64,000 nt of DNA, from NCBI RefSeq assembly GCF_002844575.1, contig NZ_PIQO01000017.1, forward strand, positions 1-64,000, in the 5' to 3' direction. The DNA is from Heyndrickxia camelliae. GTDB taxonomy: Bacteria; Bacillota; Bacilli; Bacillales; Bacillaceae_C. Shown piece by piece: positions 26,474-33,418 of the stretch. The position numbers and the translations under genes are program-made. A model generated the notes under the pieces. The model saw only the letters and a list, made by a program, of their open reading frames with translations. It had not been told where the DNA came from and searched no databases. Within the stretch, counting starts at the first letter, position 1. The number at the start of each line of letters is the position of its first letter.

Positions 26474-27457
26474 ATGAGTGTACTTAAAGTATTATCCTTA
26501 TTCAGTGGAATTGGAGCTTTCGAAAAAGCATTAAAAAATTTAAATATAGATTATCAGTTAGTGAACTATTGTGAGTTTGAACCAACTGTAGCAAAAGCCT
26601 ATTCGATATTACATAATGAGCCAATTAAAAAAAATCTAGGTGACATAACAAAAGTTAATGAAAAGGAATTACCAGATTTTGATTTGATGACATGGGGTTT
26701 TCCTTGTCAAGATATAAGTATCGGAAATGTTGAAGGAAAAGGACTAGAAGGAGAAAGATCAGGACTTTACAAAGAAGGGCTGCGCATATTAAAAGAAAAA
26801 AGACCAGCTTATTCATTAATCGAAAATGTAGATAATTTAGTTAGTAAAAGATACATAGATTCATTTAATTTGATACTTAAAGATTTAGAGGACTTAGGAT
26901 ATGTGAATTACTGGAGAATATTAAATGCAAATGATTTTGGAATTCCACAAAATAGAAAAAGAGTATTTATTGTTTCAGTAAGAAACGATATCGAACATAA
27001 TTTTAAAATGCCAGAACCACAACAACTTAAAAATAAATGGTGGGAATACATAGATTTAAATGATGGAAGGAAATTAACCGGAAGGCAACAACGAATGATT
27101 AATTCGGTAAAAGGTTTAAATGATGAGATTATCAAAATTGAAGGAGATCCACAATTCGATTGTGCAGTTATTACATTAAGACAATCAGGTTTAAGATTTC
27201 AAGCTAACGATGAACATCCTACTATTACTGCTTTTTATGGTAAAGGTGGAGGTAATTTCACAATGTTAGCATATAAGGGTAAGGTTATTGGAATTACTCC
27301 TCGAAACTGCTTTAAATTAATGGGTTTTGATTATGAAGACTGTGAGAAGTTACAGGACGAAGGAGTATCACAAAGTGCTTTATACGCAATGGCAGGGAAT
27401 AGTGTAGTGGTCAAAGTTGTAGAAGAGATATTTAGAAACCTTTTAATTGAAAAATAA
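26474..27457 (+). CDS. DNA cytosine-C5 methyltransferase
   Basis: A 327-residue Dcm-type enzyme: motif I VLSLFSGIGAFEKAL (6-20), motif IV GFPCQDIS with catalytic Cys78, motif VI IENVDNL, motif VIII-like GIPQNRKRVFIVS (QNRxR), a short target-recognition region and motif X AMAGNSVVV. It transfers methyl from SAM to cytosine C5. It lacks a linked nuclease. Motif I is nearly the same as in the enzyme at 27773, so the two are probably duplicates that diverged in target. Confidence 0.92.
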   Translation: MSVLKVLSLFSGIGAFEKALKNLNIDYQLVNYCEFEPTVAKAYSILHNEPIKKNLGDITKVNEKELPDFDLMTWGFPCQDISIGNVEGKGLEGERSGLYKEGLRILKEKRPAYSLIENVDNLVSKRYIDSFNLILKDLEDLGYVNYWRILNANDFGIPQNRKRVFIVSVRNDIEHNFKMPEPQQLKNKWWEYIDLNDGRKLTGRQQRMINSVKGLNDEIIKIEGDPQFDCAVITLRQSGLRFQANDEHPTITAFYGKGGGNFTMLAYKGKVIGITPRNCFKLMGFDYEDCEKLQDEGVSQSALYAMAGNSVVVKVVEEIFRNLLIEK

Positions 27458-27499
27458 ATAATTAAAATACAGATTTGATTAGAAGAAAGGGGGAAGAAA

Positions 27500-27739
27500 A
27501 TGAATCAAAAAATCATCATTAGTAAAGATGACTATATTACAAACACAGAAGATGAATATACTAATAGTTTGAAAATGACATATGAACATACTCACTTTTC
27601 TACTTATGAAAAATGGAAAGATTATTTACATATTCAAGTTGATAATTATAATGGTTTCAACTTATATCTTGAAATGAATCCTTGGGAAGCAGAAAAATTA
27701 TTTTTAGAATTGGCTGATCAAGCTAGAAAATTACGATGA
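27500..27739 (+). CDS. unknown 79-aa protein
   Basis: GAAAGGGGGA precedes the ATG. Acidic, helical end (WEAEKLFLELADQARKL). It sits between two C5-methyltransferase genes. Function unknown. Confidence 0.55.
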   Translation: MNQKIIISKDDYITNTEDEYTNSLKMTYEHTHFSTYEKWKDYLHIQVDNYNGFNLYLEMNPWEAEKLFLELADQARKLR

Positions 27740-27772
27740 AAACTGGATTTCATTAAGAAATGAGGTGGTTCT

Positions 27773-29254
27773 ATTAAACTAATTAGATATGATATTAAGC
27801 TGCCAGTGAGAGTAAGAAAATATGAAGTTGACACTGAAAAGCTAAAATACGTATTAAAAGAATCGAAGAAAAATAGTAGTAAGACTATAAAGCAAATTAG
27901 TGAAGCATTAGAAAGACCAAAGACAGAAGTTGAACATTGGTTTAGAAGTGATAATTGTTTCTCTATTCCATCGTCAGAAATATGGCTTGGGCTAAAAGAA
28001 ATATTAGAAATCAATACTGATGAATTTGATGTTCCAATAACAACTTTTGAAATTAGAGAAGGAGTATTTGATCAAGCCAATCGTGTTTATGATGTGCAAG
28101 GATTAAGTCCGACTCTAACCACGAGTGGTGAAGTGAAAATACTAGTAGATAAAAACTTAAATTATAAAGGAGCGAGATTTTTGAAAAAGAACAATTTAAA
28201 ATTAAATAAACATATAAAAGTTTTATCTTTGTTCTCCGGAATAGGGGCTTTCGAGAAAGCATTACATAACCTTAATGTTGATGTTGATTTAGTTGGTTTC
28301 AGTGAAATTGATCAATTTGCAATTGAGGCATATTCTACAATACATAATGTAAGTAAGGATTTAAACTTAGGAGATGTAAGCAAAGTTGATATCAACAACA
28401 TACCTGATTTTGATTTAATGACATATGGTTTTCCATGTCAAGATGTATCCATAGGAGGTAAGAAAAACGGACTTTCTGAGGGCAGTGGTACAAGGTCGAG
28501 TTTATTATGGGAAGCTATGAAAATAGCAGAAGTGAAAAAGCCCAAGTACATGGTAGCAGAAAATGTAAAAGGACTGATTGGAAGTAAGTTTCAGGAAGAC
28601 TTTAATAAATGGATAACAAGGCTTGATAACCTTGGATATAATACATATTATAAAATATTAAACTCCAATAGATTCTTCATTCCACAAAATAGGGAACGGA
28701 TATTTGTTGTTAGCATAAGAAAAGATATCGATTCTGGAAAATTTGTATTTCCTGATGGACATGATTGTAATTATAAGCTAGAAGATATTTTAGAACCAGT
28801 TGTAGACGATAAATATTTTATTGGTAATCTAAAAGATTTTGAGTCTTACAATCAAGACGAAGTTGAGAAAGTACAAATATTATATAAAGATAGAATTTTA
28901 GATGCTGAAAAGAAAAAGAACTATCTGCAATGGGATGTAAGTGGCAAAGGATATAATTCACAACAAGATAGGGCGTTTTATAAAGATGGATTGTGTGGAA
29001 CTGTTCCAGCTGCAAACACAGGAAATAAACTCAATGTTTATTTAGGTGGATTAGCTGTAAGAAGGCTAACTTCAAAGGAAACATGGAGATTAATGGGATT
29101 TACAGACGAGGATCACGATAAAGTAAAATCAAGGTTAAATGAAGTTTTTTATAAGGGGAAGGATAAATCTATTCCTCAGCTATATAAACAGGCAGGTAAC
29201 AGTATTGTTGTGAATGTACTTGAAGAATTATTATATAACTTATTAAAAAATTAA
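27773..29254 (+). CDS. C5 methyltransferase with N-terminal HTH extension
   Basis: The catalytic part starts near residue 140: VLSLFSGIGAFEKAL, GFPCQDVS with the catalytic cysteine, AENVKGL, IPQNRERIFVVS and AGNSIVVNV. The first ~140 residues are extra: a HTH-like segment (KTIKQISEALERPKTEVEHWF) and then RVYDVQGLSPTLTTSG, a motif normally found behind the target-recognition domain, while the proper C-terminal counterpart is also present. The best ribosome site (GAGGTGG) is 5-7 bases before an in-frame ATT at 27773, so an ATT start is proposed; GTG 27806 is the first standard start but has no site. Confidence 0.85.
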   Translation: MKLIRYDIKLPVRVRKYEVDTEKLKYVLKESKKNSSKTIKQISEALERPKTEVEHWFRSDNCFSIPSSEIWLGLKEILEINTDEFDVPITTFEIREGVFDQANRVYDVQGLSPTLTTSGEVKILVDKNLNYKGARFLKKNNLKLNKHIKVLSLFSGIGAFEKALHNLNVDVDLVGFSEIDQFAIEAYSTIHNVSKDLNLGDVSKVDINNIPDFDLMTYGFPCQDVSIGGKKNGLSEGSGTRSSLLWEAMKIAEVKKPKYMVAENVKGLIGSKFQEDFNKWITRLDNLGYNTYYKILNSNRFFIPQNRERIFVVSIRKDIDSGKFVFPDGHDCNYKLEDILEPVVDDKYFIGNLKDFESYNQDEVEKVQILYKDRILDAEKKKNYLQWDVSGKGYNSQQDRAFYKDGLCGTVPAANTGNKLNVYLGGLAVRRLTSKETWRLMGFTDEDHDKVKSRLNEVFYKGKDKSIPQLYKQAGNSIVVNVLEELLYNLLKN

Positions 29255-29386
29255 ATTAATATTAATAAAATATATACATATTGTATTACTTTAATTGTTA
29301 TACATACTACATATTGATTTAGATTAAGATAAAACTTCAATTTTATAAGAAAAAAAGATTAATAGACTGACATTAGGAGAACAACA

Positions 29387-29551
29387 ATGAGAATCAGTGT
29401 TTCGTTCCAAATGGAAATAGACCAACTCAAAGACGTAGATAGGAATGAAGAAGAAATATGCCAAGTAATAGAACAAATTTTAGATATTGGATCAAAACAA
29501 TGTGATGTGTATATTGATGAAATCATATCAGTAAAAGTATTAGAAAGGTAA
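29387..29551 (+). CDS. unknown 54-aa protein
   Basis: ATG 29387 follows TTAGGAGA. A strand (RISVSFQMEID) and a long acidic helix. The 132-bp gap before it is very AT-rich and holds an AATTAAATT copy over the preceding stop codon but no clear promoter. Confidence 0.55.
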   Translation: MRISVSFQMEIDQLKDVDRNEEEICQVIEQILDIGSKQCDVYIDEIISVKVLER

Positions 29552-29581
29552 TTAAATTAATATAAAAGAGGAGAATGTTAA

Positions 29582-30223
29582 ATGGCGAAACTAAAGGTAC
29601 TCGAATTATTTGCAGGAACGAGAAGTATTGGTAAGGCATTCGAAAAGGAAGGTCATGAAGTGTTTAGTGTGGAGTGGGATAAACAACATGAAAATATCGA
29701 TTGGTATGAAGATATCTCCAAGATAACTGCACAGGACATAATTGAACGGTTCGGAAAACCAGATGTCATTTGGGCATCACCTGATTGTACGTCTTACTCT
29801 GTAGCTGGAATATCACATCATAGGAGAAAAGATGAGGATGGTAATCTAAGACCTATTAGTGAATATGCAAAGTTCTGTGATGATACAAATCAAAAAGTAA
29901 TTAAATTAATACAAGAATTAAATCCTAAATATTACTTTATTGAGAATCCTCGTGGTGGAATGAGGAAAATGAACTTCATGCAAGACTTACCTAGATACAC
30001 AGTTACATATTGCCAATACGGTGATACTAGAATGAAGCCAACAGATTTGTGGACTAATCATCCTAATCCTAAATTCAAACCGATGTGTAAAAATGGTAAT
30101 CCTTGTCACGTAGCTGCACCAAGAGGGAGTGCTACAGGAACACAGGGAATTAAGGGAAGTGTAGATCGTTCAAGAATACCGGATGAATTGTGTGAGCATA
30201 TAGTAAAAATATCTGAGGAATAA
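29582..30223 (+). CDS. compact phage C5-cytosine methyltransferase
   Basis: A 213-residue enzyme without a normal target-recognition domain. Motif I LELFAGTRSIGKAF (7-20), a motif IV variant ASPDCTSYSVAG with the cysteine at 69, motif VI IENPRGGMR near 120, and YCQYG..RMKPTDLWTN as in phage-borne Dcm-like proteins. The SPDC spacing differs from the PCQ form of its neighbours, suggesting a separate origin and perhaps a different target, such as deoxycytidylate in a special context. Confidence 0.8.
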   Translation: MAKLKVLELFAGTRSIGKAFEKEGHEVFSVEWDKQHENIDWYEDISKITAQDIIERFGKPDVIWASPDCTSYSVAGISHHRRKDEDGNLRPISEYAKFCDDTNQKVIKLIQELNPKYYFIENPRGGMRKMNFMQDLPRYTVTYCQYGDTRMKPTDLWTNHPNPKFKPMCKNGNPCHVAAPRGSATGTQGIKGSVDRSRIPDELCEHIVKISEE

Positions 30224-30418
30224 ATGATGAATACATATAAAATTATAGATTTACAAACTGACAAAGTAATAGCGGTAAATCAAACTGAAGAAGATTTAAA
30301 GGTCTTTGCGAATGACTTATATTGGCAAGATGAAACTAGTTTTGAGAATAGTACATATGAAGAAGTGTATAAGGCTATTTTAGGTTGTGATTATGATGTT
30401 GAAACAGAATCACGATAA
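30224..30418 (+). CDS. unknown 64-aa protein
   Basis: ATG 30224 abuts the methyltransferase stop, so translation is coupled. MNTYKIIDLQTDKVIAV and a helix follow: a small sheet-helix protein. Function unknown. Confidence 0.55.
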   Translation: MMNTYKIIDLQTDKVIAVNQTEEDLKVFANDLYWQDETSFENSTYEEVYKAILGCDYDVETESR

Positions 30419-30473
30419 AATTTTCATTTTAACTTGTTTTATAATTAAATATATACGAAAGAAGGGAATGAAT

Positions 30474-30788
30474 GTGAAATTCGGATTAGATGAAAGGGTG
30501 GCGATTAAAAAGACTAACAAGATTGGCACAATTGTACAATGTAAACGTGAGGAAATTATTAATCACAGAGGAAAACAAGAAAAGAATACTTACATGGTTA
30601 AGGTGGGCGAAAGCCATTTTCACCAAACATATAATGAAGATGATTTAGAACGTGTCTATGATTACGATAAAGATTTTGAATTAATCTTCATTGATATTCA
30701 AATGAATACCAATTTAACGTTGAAGAATTACAAAATGTGCGAATATCTACATAAACAAAAGCAGAAATTAATGGAAGAAGGTAATTGA
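30474..30788 (+). CDS. unknown 104-aa protein with SH3-like start
   Basis: GTG 30474 is spaced 8 bases from GAAGGG; ATG 30468 is too close and the long frame from 30387 overlaps the previous gene without a site. The N-terminus (DERVAIKKTNKIGTIVQCKRE) resembles a KOW/SH3-like barrel. Helical C-terminus. It ends just before the next ATG. Confidence 0.55.
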   Translation: MKFGLDERVAIKKTNKIGTIVQCKREEIINHRGKQEKNTYMVKVGESHFHQTYNEDDLERVYDYDKDFELIFIDIQMNTNLTLKNYKMCEYLHKQKQKLMEEGN

Positions 30789-30789
30789 G

Positions 30790-30972
30790 ATGGAAACTGA
30801 AACGCAGCAAGAAAAACTTCTAAGTGAGCTGAATAATATTTACTTCAAGATGGATGAATTATTTAAATACATAGATGATCATAAATTAACGGATTATCAA
30901 TCATTATTAGCATATATAGACTTAAAGCAAATTAGATTTTCATTAGATAAAATACATAATAAATTGAGGTGA
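30790..30972 (+). CDS. unknown 60-aa helical protein
   Basis: Starts one base after the previous stop and ends four bases before the next start: a tight cluster of three. Two helices in a coiled-coil-like pattern. Function unknown. Confidence 0.5.
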   Translation: METETQQEKLLSELNNIYFKMDELFKYIDDHKLTDYQSLLAYIDLKQIRFSLDKIHNKLR

Positions 30973-30976
30973 TACT

Positions 30977-31171
30977 ATGCGAATGGCAGAAAACACCAGA
31001 GAAGAACTATCCGATTTAACCGAAAAGCTGTACGAGGAAATAAGGTTGGTTGAAGTATACATAGAGAACCACGAAGGTATAAAAGATTCAACATGGAAAG
31101 ATATTGAAGGGCTTTTATCGAAGGTTTATAATAGATTAGATAAATTAGAAGATGCAGTAAAATATTCATAA
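30977..31171 (+). CDS. unknown 64-aa helical protein
   Basis: TGAGGTGATACT precedes the ATG. Similar in length and heptad pattern to the gene just upstream (both about 60 aa with IYF/YIE-DxxKL helices), so the two may be diverged duplicates or partners. Confidence 0.5.
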   Translation: MRMAENTREELSDLTEKLYEEIRLVEVYIENHEGIKDSTWKDIEGLLSKVYNRLDKLEDAVKYS

Positions 31172-31178
31172 AATACGA

Positions 31179-31207
31179 TTGACAATATAAAAATAAATTG
31201 ATAATAT
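31179..31207 (+). promoter_or_regulatory. element-type promoter
   Basis: TTGACA (31179-31184), 17-bp spacer, -10 TAATAT (31202-31207). The spacer has AAATAAATT, a one-base variant of the shared block. It is followed within 20 bp by a hairpin. Confidence 0.7.
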
Positions 31208-31225
31208 AAATATATCAAATAAATA

Positions 31226-31254
31226 AGAAGTGGCTTAAATGGTCACTTCTTTTA
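31226..31254 (+). terminator. leader hairpin after a promoter, possible attenuator
   Basis: AGAAGTG (31226-31232) pairs with CACTTCT (31244-31250), then TTTTA. It lies near +12 to +40 from the predicted start and before the GTG at 31269. Confidence 0.5.
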
Positions 31255-31268
31255 ATAGGAAGAAGGTG

Positions 31269-31433
31269 GTGGACATACTATATGCAATAACTATTATAAT
31301 ATCGTTCATAATTGGATCGTTTGTAGGAGTAGGAATTATGTGCCTTATGTCTATTGCAAAAGAATCTGATAATCAATTATATGGAGGTGGATGGAATGGG
31401 AACAAAGAAACTGTCACTGAAGATGGAAATTGA
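31269..31433 (+). CDS. DUF3789-like small membrane protein
   Basis: A 54-residue protein with one strong membrane helix (ILYAITIIISFIIGSFVGVG) followed by IMCLMSIAKESD, the layout of the DUF3789 family of short membrane proteins common on phages and conjugative elements. GTG 31269 is set by AGGAAGAAGG; an ATG at 31239 lies inside the leader hairpin. Function unknown. Confidence 0.5.
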   Translation: MDILYAITIIISFIIGSFVGVGIMCLMSIAKESDNQLYGGGWNGNKETVTEDGN

Positions 31434-31542
31434 AGCAGTTAAAAAAATGATTGCAAAATATGAAGACAAGCTTGAAGCATTGTACATAAAGTTAGCTCAG
31501 GAAAATGAGAATGAAACATTTACAGAACATTCGTTCGCATGA
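31396..31542 (+). CDS. unknown 48-aa helical protein
   Basis: ATG 31396 is 5 bases from GGAGGTGG, inside the 3' end of the previous gene, so translation is probably coupled. One long amphipathic helix (EIEAVKKMIAKYEDKLEAL). Confidence 0.45.
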   Translation: MGTKKLSLKMEIEAVKKMIAKYEDKLEALYIKLAQENENETFTEHSFA

Positions 31543-31569
31543 TATAATTCACCTAAGAGGTGATTAAAA

Positions 31570-31941
31570 GTGTCTTGGATATCTGAGGAAATACTTAGCT
31601 CCATAGATGAAAAGATCATGTTAGATGTTGAAATAAGTGTTATTCAAAATAAGATACTGAAGGCTGAAAATGAAAATAAAGAAGGATTCAAACAGTATCT
31701 TGAAAAAATACTTAAATCATTATTAAATCAACGTATTGAACTGGTACAGTTTCATAAGAAAAATGGTGTGAAAATATCTGAGCCAAAGCGAGTGAGTGAT
31801 ATGTTTATCGAATATTACTACTCAGTTAAATATAGTGGTGGTTATAGAGATGGTTATAAAAGATATTGGGACAAAGGTATTCAGTTTAGATTAAAGCAGA
31901 AAATGAAGGGATATTTTATGGGTATGCAACTTTCAGTGTGA
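31570..31941 (+). CDS. unknown 123-aa protein
   Basis: GTG 31570 follows AAGAGGTGA. The first half is a helical coil; the second half is basic and aromatic (YYYSVKYSGGYRDGYKRYW), possibly nucleic-acid binding. Function unknown. Confidence 0.55.
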   Translation: MSWISEEILSSIDEKIMLDVEISVIQNKILKAENENKEGFKQYLEKILKSLLNQRIELVQFHKKNGVKISEPKRVSDMFIEYYYSVKYSGGYRDGYKRYWDKGIQFRLKQKMKGYFMGMQLSV

Positions 31942-32022
31942 CAGCTAAATAAATTAACAAATTAGTAGACGTATAGTTTCTTGAAACATCAGTGTGAAAA
32001 ATATATAAAACGGAGTGGTTAA

Positions 32023-32757
32023 ATGGGGAAAGAATTATTAGGGGGTATTGAATTAAATCGTATATATCAGCGTGATGTATTAGAAGGACTAAAAATGATA
32101 CCAAGTGATAGCATAGATTTGATAGTTGCTGACCCACCATATTTTAAAGTTAAAAAAGAAGATTGGGATAATCAATGGGAAACTGTTGAGGACTTTAAAG
32201 TATGGATTAATTCAATCTTTGATGAGTTTTACAGAGTTTTAAAAAATAATGGTAGTTTATATGTTTGGGGTCAACCATCAATTACATCACATTTCAAAAT
32301 TCTTTTAGAAGAAAAATTCAATTTCAATAATTGGATTATATGGGAAAAAGAATTTGGTAGGAGAGGTCACAGTAAATTTGCCCAATTACACGAAGATTTA
32401 CTGTGGGTATCAAAGGGCAAAAAACCAACTTTTAATTGGCAAGAAGTGAGCGAACCAGCGACAAGAGCAGGGGCGAAAGAGGGAGATACAAGAGTTTTAT
32501 CTGACATATGGAAAGCACACAAATGGAATAACGTTTGCAAAGAAAGAGTTGGGCATCCAACACAAAAGCCATTACAATTTTGCGAAAGAATCATAAAGGC
32601 TTCTTCTAATGTTAATGATGTCGTACTCATACCTTTTGTTGGTAGTGGTTCGGAGTGTGTTTCAGCTAAACAATTAAATAGAAAGTTTATAGGTTTTGAA
32701 TTAGAGACTGATTACATAGAAATAGCAAATAAAAGATTAGATAGCATAGAAGATTAA
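32023..32757 (+). CDS. second beta-class DNA amino-methyltransferase
   Basis: A 244-residue enzyme. DPPY occurs at about residues 36-39 (VADPPYF), HPTQKPLQF near 188, and motif I is a variant IPFVGSGSE instead of DPFxGSGT near 205. The aspartate that opens motif I is replaced by isoleucine, which could weaken SAM binding. Its target insert is much shorter than that of the gene at 9771. Orphan methylase. Confidence 0.85.
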   Translation: MGKELLGGIELNRIYQRDVLEGLKMIPSDSIDLIVADPPYFKVKKEDWDNQWETVEDFKVWINSIFDEFYRVLKNNGSLYVWGQPSITSHFKILLEEKFNFNNWIIWEKEFGRRGHSKFAQLHEDLLWVSKGKKPTFNWQEVSEPATRAGAKEGDTRVLSDIWKAHKWNNVCKERVGHPTQKPLQFCERIIKASSNVNDVVLIPFVGSGSECVSAKQLNRKFIGFELETDYIEIANKRLDSIED

Positions 32758-32785
32758 AATAATTTCACCCTGATAGTTCATTCAA

Positions 32786-32832
32786 CACCTCGAAATGTTA
32801 TAATAAAAACATATTATTGAACTTTCGAGGTG
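32786..32832. promoter_or_regulatory. inverted repeat bracketing a TATAAT box
   Basis: CACCTCGAAA (32786-32795) and TTTCGAGGTG (32823-32832) are perfect inverted repeats 27 bp apart. ATGTTATAATAAAAACAT lies between, containing TATAAT and an ATGTT/AACAT inner stem. It may be two operator half-sites round a promoter, or a long hairpin in the leader of the gene at 32879. Confidence 0.55.
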
Positions 32833-32878
32833 AATTAAACAATTAAATTCATAATCTATTTTAAGGAGGCGAGTTAAG

Positions 32879-33004
32879 TTGAAAGTATATGATGTCATGG
32901 ATGAACTTATTTTTAATGCCGATTTAAGACATTTGGATAAGCGATTAAGTGAAATGATCACTGTGGAATTGGCTACACGTATTCAGGAGGAACAACAATA
33001 TTAA
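32879..33004 (+). CDS. unknown 41-aa protein
   Basis: TTG 32879 lies 10 bases after TTAAGGAGG. Helical product MKVYDVMDELIFNADLRHL (start) ending EEQQY. It is directly downstream of the inverted repeat, so it may be a small regulator. Confidence 0.45.
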   Translation: MKVYDVMDELIFNADLRHLDKRLSEMITVELATRIQEEQQY

Positions 33005-33025
33005 CTAAATAAAGGGAGTGAAGGA

Positions 33026-33340
33026 ATGAAGGTAGCAGCAATTAACGCTATTTATGATGTACAAATTGCTCAAGAAGATGGTGTATTACCTTATGACACC
33101 TTTGATATTCCTTATAAATGTGGAGATATAATACTCACGCATGATAATGGATTCAAAAGGGCGATCAAAAAGGAATTATACGATGCAATGTATGTTCCGG
33201 TAAAGGTGATTAAGCCCAAACCGAAGATTGATTATGAAAGTATGGCTTCAGGATATGAACAAATGGGAGAGTTAATGAAGGATCAAAATGAATTTGGAAA
33301 TAATAACTATACTGATGAATTACATAAAATTGAAAACTAG
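33026..33340 (+). CDS. unknown 104-aa protein
   Basis: AAAGGGAGTGAAG precedes the ATG. Beta-rich N-terminal half (AAINAIYDVQIAQEDG, DTFDIPYKCGDIILTH) like a small barrel, then an acidic tail. It precedes the nrd genes. Confidence 0.55.
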   Translation: MKVAAINAIYDVQIAQEDGVLPYDTFDIPYKCGDIILTHDNGFKRAIKKELYDAMYVPVKVIKPKPKIDYESMASGYEQMGELMKDQNEFGNNNYTDELHKIEN

Positions 33341-33418
33341 TTTACTAATAATAAAGCATTTTAATTAAATGCCTATAATAATATAAATAAATTAACATAA
33401 ATGAAAGGGTGTAATTTA

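Noticed and set aside
31239-31268. ATG 31239 as start of the small membrane protein
   Set aside because: It lies in the loop of the leader hairpin with no ribosome site; GTG 31269 behind AGAAGG fits better.
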